A program made the translations under genes and the position numbers. Shown here piece by piece: positions 1 to 12,000 of a stretch of 64,000 bases of DNA. The stretch is from Isoetes taiwanensis (lineage: Eukaryota; Streptophyta; Lycopodiopsida; Isoetales; Isoetaceae): positions 513,359 to 577,358 of the forward strand of contig JAJEKV010000186.1 in NCBI GenBank assembly GCA_021234155.1, given 5' to 3'. Below the pieces are notes generated by a model. That model saw only the letters and a list, made by a program, of their open reading frames with translations. It did no database searches and was not told the DNA's origin. Every line of letters begins with the position of its first letter. Position 1 is the stretch's first letter.

Positions 1-1830
1 AATATAGGTCGGTATTTTAAAAGAGCCTCAAATTTTGACTCAACTAGGAAATAAGGAAATGCACCAGATTACTTTAAACTTTGTTGTTTATGGGATACTC
101 ATTGTCCTCCCATAAGTGCAGCGGGCTTCGTTATGAAAAGGAAAAAGTTGTGATTGACTGTGAACGAAGCCAGGTGTAAGATCTCTGTCGAACCATTGGG
201 TTAGGATGCGTTTGGCCTGCTTTGATGCATTTTAGTTGCATATGATTCGTTGGGAAAGAATGTGTTGTAGACCAATTGGTTGAAACGTGGAAGTACCAGT
301 TATATCAATGCACGCATTGGCATGTTTTGGTGTTTAAAATGATGCAACCTAATTTGTATTTGTAACCGTTATTGCATACCATGAATTTGTGCTTTTCGCC
401 TCTCTGAAACAGATAGTTACGTATATAACCATGTTGTGTATTTTACTTTGGTTTCACATATGGTGCAACATAAAACCATCAAATTGATGGCGTGACATAT
501 CTAAAATGATAAAAAGATCTTTTTTTTAAAACTTTTTGAAAGCAATTGAACTCATCTAAACACGTTAGACAACATTGCCCTTTTATCCCTAATATGCATC
601 AAGAGATTGCATGCTAATGTCACAAAGCCCAAGTGTGGGAAGTTATTTATTGTGGATGTAGTAGGCAATGTTATCAACCATGTCACCACCACACTTTTGG
701 GTTTAGGAGTTTAGTGTTTAGGATCTGGAATTTAGGATTTGTGTGGTTAGATATATCGTGACTATGATTTTAGATCCCATGGTTTTACAGATGGTGAATA
801 TTTTTATCCTTTTTATTGATGGAGACATTTCCAAAAGATTTTATTTAGGGTTTAGATTTGTTATCTTCCACAATATACCATCTTAGGCATCAACTAATAC
901 TGTAGAGTGTATGGGCTTCATCGTCTACCCCATCCTACTCACTCCATTATTCTATTCTATTCTAACTATTATGTCTGCATATTCCATGTGCTCATGACCT
1001 ATTACACCTATTAAACCTCTATATCTATGGACATTATTTTACATCTATGGACATGATTACATTTACAATTCTTTATTCACCTACAAACTCCACACATATA
1101 CCTGTTCCATACGTCCGCGACTAATGCCCCGCATCGCCGGGCACACTTTCTAGTTAGATAGTATTTTGGAGTTGTTATAATTTTCTGAATTCTTAATAAC
1201 AAAAAGCTTAGTGTTTAGTTTCTTGATGCTAACAGACAAACATTCTTGGCCTCAACTGCTTTTATAGTTCTTGTGTTCAAGTCTCTGGGGGACCATCATA
1301 TGTCCTCATGGATGCTGCCAATGTGGCATGATATAAAAATACTATCTATCTATCTTATTGTCTCAGTATTTACAATATATCTACATATATTTTCTTACTG
1401 AAATGTTGATTTCAAGTCAATGCAACGTCTACACGTTCCCTCAGTACTTCTGGATGTTGTTGTTTGAATGTTGGTTTGAACAAGGTCCTAAACCAACTTT
1501 GGGTCCTTTTATGTATCCCACATTTGGCCTTAGTTTAATATGCATGTTAACCTTGGCTATTATAGAGAAATCGCACACATCAATCATATCTAGTAATCCA
1601 AAATGGACTATATTTCAATGTCTGAACTGGAATTTGACACACATTACACCCTAGCCTAAGATTCCCGTGAGCACTGAGAAGAATCATTAAACACATCAGA
1701 CCTCTTTCATGCCATCCTAGACTTGAAGAGAAAATTTGGTAAAGGAAAATGTTTGTGCGAATTTCTTGTAGGCGTAAACATGGCACAACAATTGAATTTT
1801 AAACCTTACCTACACGCAAAACTATTTTAA
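1..1830. other. intergenic DNA, no gene seen
   Basis: AT-rich sequence without a convincing reading frame. Around 700-740 there is a run of degenerate GTTTAG/ATTTAG words that resembles diverged telomere-like sequence. Around 950-966 there is a short (TATTC)n run, and at 1341-1354 a short (TATC)n run after an A-rich stretch, which may be a worn LINE 3' end. Small open frames here show no family motif. Confidence 0.5.
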
Positions 1831-1832
1831 CC

Positions 1833-1870
1833 TAGGGTTTTACTCTGTCGCCTGGAGGAGTTTAGGGTTT
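1833..1870 (+). promoter_or_regulatory. two telo-box-like elements upstream of TIM44
   Basis: TAGGGTTT occurs at 1833-1840 and again at 1863-1870, just before the start codon at 1876. The reverse complement AAACCCTA is the plant telo-box, known from promoters and leaders of ribosomal-protein and other housekeeping genes. Two copies within 40 bp of the start of a mitochondrial-biogenesis gene fit that pattern. The regulatory role is inferred from position only. Confidence 0.45.
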
Positions 1871-1875
1871 AGGCG

Positions 1876-4678
1876 ATGGCGATGCTTACCAGGTTGCCGG
1901 TTAAGAAGGGGCTTTTCATGTTGGGCGACTGTAAGCTAATGCCGAATGGACTTGCAAGAACAAGCCGAAAGCGGGTTCGTTTTTTCTCGTTCACGTTTAT
2001 TGTACCCCTAGTTTCTGTTGATGGAAATATCAAAGATAAACATTCTAATTCTTTCTAGCAGTTGTCTGGGTGTTCTGTGGAAGACTGATTATGCCTAAAT
2101 CGGGATGAACATGTTAAAACGTTGTTCAGATTTTTGCTGAATTTGATTATGTATTCTTTCAGGTTGCTTATTATGCTGCAGCTAGGAAGCTTCAAACTCC
2201 TTTTCAACTACGTAATTATAGTATTCTTAAGGACTTTTCGAAACATTTGAAAGGCGAGATCGAAAAGTACGTTTCTTAGAACTTATTACTGCTCAGTATT
2301 CTTTTCTTATACTTGATTTGTGCACTTTGATAGAAATCCAGAATTGAAGAGCTCTATTGAGGAATTCAAGGAAAAAGCAAAGGGTTTGAAAGAGCGGTAA
2401 TGGCTTCTCCCAATATGTCTTGTTGTTGTGGGTCCCATGGATTAGGTCTATTTGATAGGCTCAGACATATTTCGATGTTCAAGGGATGCAGATTTCAGTC
2501 CTTGAGTTGGACCAGAGCGAAGACTCTGAGTTGCAAACTGAATAATGCAGAACTAAGGAGACAGCAGAGCACTTGTACAAGCATGTTGATGCAGCGCGGG
2601 AGGAAGCTGAGTTGAAGGCAAAGCAGGTCAGATGTCTTCTATGCAGAACATTCTCCTTTGTATGTTTTGCTTCAAATTGCTCTTGTATACGTATGCTATG
2701 TATTTAACTAGCTGGGTATGCTTTTGCTCATTCCTATTTATGTGGCTTTGAATTTGTTCATGTTAATATTACATGTTCTTGCATACCAGACCGTAAATCT
2801 TGAACATGATTGTACCCAGCATCTTGTTGGGTTAAGTAATAACATGTATAAATGCATGCAGGTTTCTATATCCCTAAAGGAGAAGGTTTCTGAGGCCAAG
2901 GATCAGGTATAGCATTGACACACTATTAAATTAAGTTTGAGGAGAGGCTGTAAGTAGCAGTATTATTCTTGTTTAGGTAAAGGAAACTGTCGGGAAATTT
3001 CAAGTGAATAAGGAGGAGATTGGAAAGAAAAGTGAGGAACCTTTTCCAAAGGCAGACACAAAAACTAGAGATCAGGATGGCAAGCAGGCAGCCACTGAAA
3101 CAGATACATCTTCAAAACAGACAAGTTCCTCTGCAGATGGACATTTTATACGGGATGTTGCTTCAAGGGTTTCAAGTGTACTATCAAGAGTGAAGTCTTC
3201 TGCATCAGCTTCTCTTGGAAGATTCCATGGAGGCAAGGTGGCTGATGTTGTGAAGGATGGTTACAATATTTTGGTTGAGGAAATCACCTCAACCAGAACG
3301 AAAAAGGAAAAACCAACAATTCCACGTAGCAGTGCCACTGCTGTGGTTTCAGTAGTAAAAAAACAATCTGGATGGAGGAAGCGAGTTGAAGACCTAAAAG
3401 ACAAGGTGTATTTACTGGCAGCCATGCTTAAAATTTATTGTCATGACTTGTTTAACCTTTTTGTTAATTTATATGGCAGGCCAATGCTAGTCCTATATTT
3501 AAGCGCTTTAGAACTGTGAAGGAACATCCTGTTGTTACCAAGGGCCAAGAGGTTAGCTGCAGTCAACAAATAGTTTGGTTGAGGTACTGATGTACAAAGG
3601 TAGCATGCTTATGTTTTATTTTCTCTGTCAGATTGCTGAGGATTTAAGGGAGAGGTGGGAAACTAGTGATAGCCCAGTTGTTCACAAAATCCAAGAGTAG
3701 GCCAAGCATATCCCTATGGTTGCTTTTTTTCAAAAATAACTCTTCAGTGATGATTTGACAACTACGTCTTTGTGGCCAGTTTAAATGACTCCATATTTGG
3801 AGAGACTGCAACTGCAGCTGCTTTACGGGAGATCAGATCTCGTGATCCGTAAGTTTGCTGATTAGCAACATTGTCAAGTTATTATTTCTAATTTTTTTTT
3901 TTTTTGCTGCAGCACGTTTTCTTTGCCTGAGTTTGTTCAAGAGGTCCAAGAAGAAATAAAGCATGTGCTGGGCGCATATTTAAAGGTATGCCTAATTGTA
4001 AACAAATTCAAAGAGTCTTTGGTGCCTTTTAGATTCTAAAACTCGAAAAATGTGAATTGTTTTGCAGGGTGATTTGTCATCTTTAAAGAAATGGTGCAGT
4101 AGAGAAGTCGTGGATCGCTGTCATGCCGAACGCAGAGCTTATGAAAGCCAGGGCATTTTCTTAGATAATAAGGTTGGTGGTTTCTGGGAGTTATGTAAAA
4201 ACATCTTCGTAACTGATGTCAGCAATGTGTATTATTCAGATTTTGTTTATATCAGAAGTTGAGGTGAAAGAGACAAAGCTTGTTGGCAATGTCCCTATTA
4301 TTATTCTCGCAGTGAGTATAATGAACTTACAAGCTTTAACATGAGATAATAGGCGTTCATGAGTAAAACAAATATACTGTTAAACCTAATTCTTTGCTGT
4401 CATTTTTTTTAGTTTCAGACGCAACAAATATATTGTGTGCGAGATCAGTATGGGAACATCAGGGAAGGTTCAAAGGTAAGAGTGTTAAGAACTTGGGTGG
4501 TTGGTGGTTGTAGATAGTCATTCCTGATGTCTTTTTGTGTTACATTAAGGATGATATTCAAACCGTTTATTATGCGTGGGCAATGCAACAAGTACCCCCA
4601 GAAGAAGGCGACAATGATTTTACTCCACGGTGGCAGCTAAGGGAAATGCAACAACTTGGAGTACAGGCCATTATTTAA
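1876..4678 (+). CDS. TIM44: mitochondrial import inner membrane translocase subunit TIM44, 14 exons
   Basis: TIM44 is the matrix-side peripheral subunit of the TIM23 presequence translocase; it tethers mtHsp70 to the channel and helps pull preproteins into the matrix. Exons by eye: 1876-1974, 2163-2266, 2334-2396, 2551-2626, 2862-2906, 2977-3405, 3480-3551, 3632-3696, 3780-3848, 3913-3985, 4068-4172, 4240-4311, 4413-4475, 4550-4678. They join in frame to 487 residues, close to plant TIM44 length. The N-terminus is basic and presequence-like. A Lys/Glu-rich helical part follows ([20 protein letters not shown]), then a Ser/Lys-rich linker (exon 6). The C-terminal TIM44 domain starts near residue 318 (motifs [39 protein letters not shown]) and ends [13 protein letters not shown]. 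Exon 1 is least certain because its donor is weak (gttcgt); an alternative ATG lies at 1882. A possible poly(A) signal AATAAA is at 5003. Confidence 0.94.
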
Positions 4679-5314
4679 TATACGATAAGTTCAACAGAAA
4701 ACTGTTGCTTATGGAACGACTTCGGCATGCAGGAGACATCTGCCATGTTTGGATACTACTTCGATTTTTTCGAAGCCTTCTGGCAGTCGATTAACATTAC
4801 CCTTGGATCGTTAACAAGAAATTGCAGTGTCTAAGGAGAAGCAAGAGCAACAAATGCCATTTTTTGAGAAAATTCCTGCCAAGGTAGTTCTACGGATCGG
4901 ATAAGTTATAGAGAATAATCGTTATCATACTTGCTGATTGCAAGTGCAAAGAAAGATGTGAGATTTAGAGGGCTACATTGAGAATTATTTTTGTGCAAGT
5001 CTAATAAAAATATGTTAGTGCATCTTTGGACTTCTGATTACTGCATTTTACTTATTTATCAGGAGGAAAATGGTTCATATAAGTTAGCAAATATTTGGAA
5101 GAAGAGAATCGTTTATAGGAAAATTTTGATTTGTGCAGCTTCTTAGTTCCATTGTTGCAAAAATTCTGATAAATGCCAAATGTTAAAAAAATATCAGTCG
5201 TGACATTAAAATTCATTGTTGGAGTGCATAATAGTAACCTCTTAAATGGAGGAGGTTGCTTGTGGTCAGGCGTGCCACTTGTGGTGTTAGCTGTGAGTGG
5301 CATTGCCTTATGTG
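4679..5314 (+). other. TIM44 3' flank, no gene seen
   Basis: Probable 3' untranslated region and downstream spacer of the TIM44 gene. An AATAAA hexamer at 5003-5008, about 325 bp after the stop codon, is a plausible poly(A) signal. The small minus-strand frame at 5052-5303 shows no family motif. Confidence 0.4.
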
Positions 5315-5470
5315 GGTTTACTTACCTGTGACCTTTGGCACCAAGAGGGTACAATATGTGATCCATGGGACCTGAAATTTCGGTTTACTTACGGGTGACC
5401 TTTGACACCAGGAGGCTACAATACGTGATCCATGTGACCTGAAATTACGTGATCCATAACTTGAAATCTT
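5315..5470. repeat. 67-bp tandem duplication with partial third copy
   Basis: A unit beginning ggtttacttac at 5315 recurs at 5382 (period 67) with a handful of substitutions. The end of the unit (acgtgatccat) is started a third time near 5446. No coding sense is seen. Confidence 0.85.
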
Positions 5471-5816
5471 GATAGGTCAAATATAGCCATTTGAACAACA
5501 CAAACAATGTTCTTCCAAATAATCCAACAAAGTAATTAAAAGTAATTAATCTCCACGAATTTCAAGGTCCCAGTAAAAAAATATTTGCGTGATTAGTCAT
5601 TATTGTTTTAGCTTTCAACCAACAGGTTACAAGAATACTAAATCCAAGGGCGCTCAGAGCTTAAAAATTCTTGGGCACCATCCAAATTCCTGGCTGTGGG
5701 ATAATCCTTGACCAAGAGTTCACAATTCTTGGGCGCAGCACAGGATCATGCCATGTGGAAGAAGCCATCGAAGAATTCAAAAGCTCGAGACAAGTGAGCT
5801 TTCTGTGACCAATCAC

Positions 5817-5958
5817 GAATCTCTGCACAAATAGTTTCTTATAACTTTTAACCGAAAATAGAAGTGAAGTAGTAACTGAAATTGTAAGAATCTCTGCACA
5901 AATAGTTTCTTATAACTTTTAACCAAAAATAGAAGTGAAGTAGTAACTGAAATTGTAG
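5817..5958. repeat. 71-bp tandem duplication
   Basis: Two adjacent copies start gaatctctgcacaaatag at 5817 and 5888. They differ at about two or three positions by eye, so the duplication is recent relative to the surrounding decayed elements. A small minus-strand open frame across it is an artefact of the repeat. Confidence 0.9.
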
Positions 5959-6028
5959 TATTTTCAAAAATTGAAGATAAAATCTTCATATTCATATGCA
6001 AAATTTACAGTACTTTCACAAGACTCAG

Positions 6029-6538
6029 TTATGTGCAAAAGTGGGAGAGTGATGAAAAAAGATCGAGCACATCATCATATCTATTTATACCATCTTCATC
6101 ACCTTCACTTCCTTCACTATCACTTGAGGAAGTGCTTGACTTATCTTCTTCTTCACAATCAATAGAGGGTGAAGCATTGCCACCACCACTCCCTTCATCT
6201 TCTTCCTCGTATTTACAAACCGTCTTGACTAAGTTGGTCGCCCTTTGGCGTAGAAGATTATATACTATACTAACTTCTTTGAGGTCACTTTCTTACCTTT
6301 TTTCCCTTTCCTTGTGTTCTTATTTCTAACTCACACCTTTCCTCAAAAGCATTTATTGCACGTGTAGCAAGCCAGTGAATCTAGAGTTTAGTCACTAACC
6401 CTTCCTCTTTGATCGTATCAGTCATTTTTGCTATCCAGAAAGGTTGATCTTTGTCATTATCCTTACTTAAAAAAGCAATCAACATAACTTTTGCAATTTT
6501 AATGATATTACCTGAAGGCTCATTCTTGTATCTTGGTC
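6029..6538 (-). pseudogene. broken reading frame of an uncharacterised protein with acidic Ser-rich tail
   Basis: On the minus strand, 6538 down to about 6304 reads as one frame with the motif QPFWIAKMTDTIKEEGLVTKL and then an in-frame TAG. It continues IHWLATRAINAFEERCELEI, followed by a Lys/Gly-rich stretch. A frameshift follows, and 6281 to 6029 reads as a second frame ending in a long Glu/Asp/Ser/Gly-rich tail (residues such as SSTSSSDSEGSEGDEDG) and a TAA stop. The pattern of a compact hydrophobic block followed by basic and then acidic low-complexity sequence suggests a real former protein, possibly transposon-encoded. I do not recognise the family. Confidence 0.35.
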
Positions 6539-6549
6539 CTAACAAGAAC

Positions 6550-7145
6550 ATAGGCTACCTAGATTTGAAACTGAACACCTAGGATCTTGGATTATGCCTA
6601 TGTATGGGCCCCTGCAGATGGAATAAATGGGGAATATGTATGGTATGGAGAGGATTTATATGTAACTAAAAATACACTCATAGTTCAGGAAGATGGACAA
6701 TGGCAGTCCTAGAGAAGGGGGTAGAGAAAGTTGGCATTATCAATGTATATGCCTCTACGGAACCAGGAGAAAGGGCAGAACAATGGACACAGTTAAAACA
6801 GTGGATTGATGGGAGTCAGGTAGAAAATATAGATAGCAGGGGATTTCAATAACACACCAACTTGGGACCAAAAATTGGGTAAGAAATTGAACATGTCGAA
6901 AAAGGAGAGAGTAGACTGGGACCTACTAATGACCAATTTTACATATATTCCTCCTTCCTCCTCGGAAGTCTTTTCCTGGAGTAATAAAAGAAAGGGTGAA
7001 CAGAGAACCTATTGCCTCCTGGATAGGTTCTATATATGTAATAGATCTTTATGCACATGGGATACAGTTGTGGCCACAAGTGACACAGGGAATTCTATCT
7101 CTGACCATTTTTCACAATTTCTGGAAGACAAGGTAGCTTCAACAA
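6550..7145 (+). mobile_element. older L1-type LINE, 5' (endonuclease) portion, interrupted
   Basis: This is the left part of a decayed LINE whose right part resumes at 13013. Frames in this stretch encode pieces of the apurinic-like endonuclease: an INVYAS strand near 6745, AGDFN near 6837-6852 (the catalytic GDFN motif), LLDRFYI near 7015, and SDHFSQF near 7100. At least one frameshift lies before GDFN and several stops lie upstream. The reading frame through KVAST at 7131-7143 continues directly as KVASTKGGH after 13012, which shows that the two halves were once contiguous. The 5' end is not resolved. Confidence 0.8.
7130..7145 (+). repeat. left target-site duplication of nested LINE
   Basis: The 16-bp aaggtagcttcaacaa is identical to 12997-13012 and flanks the inserted LINE. 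Together with the poly(A) tract at the right end it marks target-primed reverse transcription. Confidence 0.9.
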
Positions 7146-7156
7146 GAGCTTAAAAC

Positions 7157-9094
7157 ATGTCGGTGGCGCAGAGTAAGCCGCTCACGGTAGCGGCAACAGG
7201 GGAAAAGTCGGCAACAGGGGAAAAACAGACACGCGATGGTTCTGGTAGGAAAATCGGGGGCTCTGAGCCCCTGCCGGATGTCGCTATACCCAGGCCTGCA
7301 ATAGCGGCGTCCTATGGAGCAGAAAAAATCGATGGCGGAGAGATAGAGCGTGGCACAGGTATTTGGGGTTTACAGGGACAGAAGGAAGCGGCTCTGGTGA
7401 GGCATGGGGTTTACAACGGCTCTGGTGAGGCTTGGGGTTTACAGGGACAGAATGAAGCGGTTCTAGTGAGGCAGAACGAAGCGGCTATTATGAAGCATGG
7501 CGTGATTGCAGGAGAAAACACAATGCTGGAGGAAACAAGCCAGAAGTTTGGAAAAGATAAAAAAGGGGTAAGCAATTCCATGAATTTTTGTACTGATGGT
7601 AAACATGAAGGGCTTGAAAATCGTGGAAGCATGGACTCCACTGTAAGCAATAATGAAAATAAGAGTTTTAATCACTGGAAACAGGGCAATACTTTAGAAA
7701 GAATCGTAAGACCCAGGTTTTCTGAATGGATTAAGAAAGGAATTCCAAACGAATCTCGTAGCAACAGAGTAGAAGAGGCCTTGAATTCCCTCTCCTCTAA
7801 AAACTTGTCTGCCAATTTAGAACAGCTCCTTCAGTCAGCAGGTATCAAACCAGAAAATGGCAATCTTAAAGTAACAGAGATAAGCCACTCAAGGCATATC
7901 AGGAATATGGAAAATCTAATTTCTAAGGCAGTGGTGGGATTTTTTACGGGAGGTTTTTTGGACTACAGGAAACTACAAAACTGGCTCACAAGGCATCTTG
8001 CTGCTCTGAATATGCCGCAATTTCAAACCATCAAAGCTATTGGGAGTAATTTTTTCCTAATTCTATTTGATGATGAGAAAGCAGTGGAAAAGATAGTCTC
8101 TAGGGGTGTAGATCGCTTCGCGGGGGAATTTGTGCTATACCAATACTATACTCCAGGTTTCACCCCAGATAAATTGTCCGCTGTTAAACTTCCCTGTTGG
8201 CTTGAGATAGAACAGCTTCCAATGGATATGCTTGACTCAGAATTTTTAATTGCCATAGCAAAGAGCCTGGGGACATACATAACTCACTCGATCGCAAAGG
8301 GACCAAGGATCTGTGTGGGCATTACAGCAGCAGAAGGCATTCCACAATTTACTCTCGTGCGAAGTGGGACATACTATTCCTTATTCAAGTTGAGACTCAT
8401 AAACGGATGGGAGATTAGAAGGATGTTCCCCACAATGGAAATTAAGGGTCTGGAAGATTGTTTTGTGTTCGGGAGAGAGTCACAAGGCAATGTCAAAGTA
8501 GCAGCAGAAAAGACAACCAAGCTACCAGAAAAAACAACCAAGCTGCACGACAATATTAAAGTAGCAGGTGAAAAGGTAATAGAGATAAATGGGGAAGAAA
8601 AGGGAAAAGACCATCTAAACCCAGGTGAAATGGAATGTGACGTTTTAATGCCATCTAAAGTAAACTCAGAACTAGACAAGAGGCAAGAGCGAGGGGTAAA
8701 CATTGAAAAGAAAAAGGAACAGGCAAATGAAGATGGGTGGGCCACAGTGCAGCACAGAAATGGTGGCAGAATTAAAAATCAGATGCGAAAGAGGTTGCCC
8801 AATCCCGGAGGTACCATAAAAAATCTCACAGGTCATAACTATCCCAAGGTGCAAGAAACTGTAGAGAATCACAACGAGGAAGTACCAACTGAGTATATGG
8901 CAGTAGAATATCAAGCTGCTAATGAGGAGTTTCCAGTGCATAACAATAGATGGGCGGATTTACCAATGGATGAAAATATAGAAGATCTTGTTGATGGAAT
9001 GCCAAGAAAAAAGAGGATTATACCAAGATCGGAAGAACAGTGCTATGAGACAACATCATCCAGTCAACCGAATGTGTTCTCTAATGGAATATAA
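7157..9094 (+). CDS. LINE ORF1 protein, DUF4283-like nucleic-acid-binding domain
   Basis: An uninterrupted 645-residue frame, the first ORF of the LINE. Plant L1 ORF1 proteins bind the element RNA and form the ribonucleoprotein used in retrotransposition. Residues about 250-430 match the plant DUF4283 pattern: KAVVGFFTGGFLDYRKLQNW, then FQTIKAIGSNFFLILFDDEK, WLEIEQLPMDMLDSEFL and a GPRICVGI turn. The CCHC zinc knuckle that often follows DUF4283 in plant elements is not seen. The N-terminal 150 residues hold an imperfect internal repeat around WGLQGQ (7365-7460). The C-terminal third is charged and low in complexity, ending in a basic KKKR patch. The start ATG is about 11 bp from the element edge. 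Codon use suggests nothing beyond element origin. Confidence 0.85.
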   Translation: MSVAQSKPLTVAATGEKSATGEKQTRDGSGRKIGGSEPLPDVAIPRPAIAASYGAEKIDGGEIERGTGIWGLQGQKEAALVRHGVYNGSGEAWGLQGQNEAVLVRQNEAAIMKHGVIAGENTMLEETSQKFGKDKKGVSNSMNFCTDGKHEGLENRGSMDSTVSNNENKSFNHWKQGNTLERIVRPRFSEWIKKGIPNESRSNRVEEALNSLSSKNLSANLEQLLQSAGIKPENGNLKVTEISHSRHIRNMENLISKAVVGFFTGGFLDYRKLQNWLTRHLAALNMPQFQTIKAIGSNFFLILFDDEKAVEKIVSRGVDRFAGEFVLYQYYTPGFTPDKLSAVKLPCWLEIEQLPMDMLDSEFLIAIAKSLGTYITHSIAKGPRICVGITAAEGIPQFTLVRSGTYYSLFKLRLINGWEIRRMFPTMEIKGLEDCFVFGRESQGNVKVAAEKTTKLPEKTTKLHDNIKVAGEKVIEINGEEKGKDHLNPGEMECDVLMPSKVNSELDKRQERGVNIEKKKEQANEDGWATVQHRNGGRIKNQMRKRLPNPGGTIKNLTGHNYPKVQETVENHNEEVPTEYMAVEYQAANEEFPVHNNRWADLPMDENIEDLVDGMPRKKRIIPRSEEQCYETTSSSQPNVFSNGI

Positions 9095-12000
9095 AATCCT
9101 TTATTTGGAACATCGGGGGTAAAATCCTCACGAATCCAAAGCGCGTTAGGCTATCTCTAGCATTGAAAAAGATTTCCCGGATATTGTTTGTTTTCGGGAA
9201 CATAAATGTAAGAAGGAAGAAGTTGGGGTTTTGCTTAACTTACTAGGAAAAGATTATATGGGTATCATGTCGATCTAGCGGCGGAGTTCTAGTCGCGAGG
9301 AACCTTTATTGCATGGAGAAAACAATTGAAACTTCTATCGACATATCTGAGATAATTTTGGGAGGTGCTAATAGTAACCTGGTATGTTCATGGTAAAAAA
9401 TGGGGAGTGATAAATATTTACGCACATAATCAAGCCGGGCAAAGAGCTTCCTTATGGGCGATGTGAAAAACAAACCGAAAAACTTTTTGACAGAGATACC
9501 GCGGTGGATTATGGTTGGGGACTTTAATATGGTAGAAAGTAGTAGTGATAGATATGGAGGCGGGATCGAAGTTGTACATGGATTTGAAAGGGAACAATGG
9601 TTGAGCATGCTTAACTTAATTGGGATTCATGGAACTGAGGGGAGATCCAGGCTTCACATGGTGTAATGGTTGGATTGGTGATGGCAGGGCATATGCACGG
9701 CATGACAGGTGCTATGTAAGCTCTCACGTCTTACAAGAAAGGAACATGTCATTGTACCGTCATAATCTCTTAGAGAACTCTATTTTCGATCACAATCCAT
9801 GATTATATGCTCTTCTAGAGTTAGTACCTCTAAACCATTAAAGAGGTCTTGATTGAACCCAGATTTCTAAGGGGCCTTGATTTTAAAGATCAATGTAAGC
9901 AGATTTGGACAAATGGCTAGTAAAACAAACAGGGAATGGAAGCAATGATTGCGTCTCTAGCAGCAATAAAAAATTTTGCTAAGGTGTGGGGTCGTAATAA
10001 GGTGGCCGAGGAAAATGCTCTATTGGAGTCACTTTATAAAGAATTGACAGAGCTTAGAAGAAGTGATATTGGCTCAGGCGAAAGGGAAAAAATAGTTCTA
10101 GAGAAAATTAAGAGAATAGAACAAATCAAAATTAAACAAGCTAAAGTTAAAGCAGGACCCGACATGGATCAAGGAAGGTGACAAATGTCTGAGTGTTTCT
10201 TTTTTTAGAGTTGCAAAGCGAGAGGAAACAAGCAGCCACATTGTCCTCAGTGCAGGTCGAGGATGGATCCATTATCCGGAACCCACAACAAGTGAAGGAA
10301 TTTGTTTCTAAACATTTTGAAGACTTCTTCAAGAAGAAAAACATAAATTTTCAAGATTGCTTTGAAGAGTTAATTCTTTCTAAAGTTGTATCTAAAAGTA
10401 TCTTCTAGGCAAAGGGAACAACTTCGACCAACCGTTTGTCCGTTGAAGAGATGCGTGAGGTCGCCTACTCTCACGGCCAAAAATAAATGCCTGTGTCTAG
10501 ATGGCATTCCAGCAGAATTCTTTTCGGGAATATTGGGAATGGGTACAACCACTTGTGTACGATGCTTATCGGGACTTTCTACAAGCGGATCGGCTTGATA
10601 CGTGAGACTAAACACTTTGGATGTATCACCTTAATCCCAAAGGTGAAGGAACCAAGTCCATAGGGGACCTGGAGACCTATTACATTGTTGTCAACCTTCT
10701 ACAAAATTATAGCAAAAGGTTATGCGAAAAAAAATAAAACCTATTTTGGTGGAGCATATATCCGGACGTTCAATCGGGATTTATTCCAGTAAGTATTCTC
10801 GGTAATATTATTGGGGTTTGCTTTTGAAGGCATACATTGGGCGAGAAAGACAAGTCAAAAAGTGCTTTATTTAAAGCTTGATTTTAAGAAGGCATATGAC
10901 AGTGTGAGCTGGTCCTTTTTGGAAAAGATGTTGCTTGCTTTTGGCTGTGGACAGGAATTCACCAATATTGTTGCAAAGCTATTGAAATCATCGCGTGCAT
11001 CTGTGTTAGTTTTAGGAGAGACCTCCCCTATCTTCGATGTAAGCAGGGGCATTAGACAAGGATGTCCCTTGGCGCCTTTCCTTTTTAACATTGTTGCAGA
11101 AGGACTATCTCAAGTGCTACTAGCAGCAGTGGAAGATAAGGTTATAACAGGGCTGCAGATGACAGATGGATCGCAACAAATCTGTAACCAATACGCCGAT
11201 GATACTTTTTTGTTCCTAGAAGCCTCGGAAGATAACCTTTTGAATGCTAAACATCTATTGGATTCTTTCTCTATAGCATCAGGTTGTTTTCTCAATTGGA
11301 ACAAATGTGCAGCTGTTTGGCCACTAGATGAGCCTCTTCCGACTCATGTTACCACTTTCCCTTGGACCATAATACCTGTTGGGTCTTCGTCAAAGTTGCT
11401 CGGCATTCCAATCGGGGTATGCACCTCATCCTCGAACATATGGGATGAGATCTTACTCAGTTTAGACAAACATTTGAGATGGTGGAGGGTTAGTAAGCTC
11501 TCCATGGCAGGAAGGATTGTTGTAGCTAACCGCTTAGCAAGGTACTCACATTTATCTTTGCATCGGTGATGTTGGCGCCTGAATCAAAGCTAGCAGAGTT
11601 ATCAAAAATGGTGCGAAACTTTATCTGAGGTGGAAATGAAGAGGGGGCAAATGTCAAAGTTGCATGGGAAAAATGTTTGAGATCCAAATTTAATGGGGGA
11701 TTAGGAATGCTTGACTTCAAGTTGCATAGTAAAATCCTAGTCCGCAAATTCATGTGGGAAATTCTTCAGCGAGGATTCGAAATCTCGGCCTTGAGCTTCT
11801 AAAACAATCTCTAACTCATTTATGCGCCTTTGAGGAAAGTCATTTCATAAAGGCGGATGCCTTTGGGCCCTCTTTTATAAATTGAGACCATATCACGAGG
11901 AGCCTCGCCATTTCTTAAAAGGTTTGTTAAGAGCTTGGGAGGCAAGTAAAAGTTCTTTGGCGCTGGACATCAAAAATTGTACCTCGTATCCATGCCCTTG

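Noticed and set aside
7411-8941. Several minus-strand open frames of 70-123 residues
   Set aside because: Shadows of the LINE ORF1 on the opposite strand.
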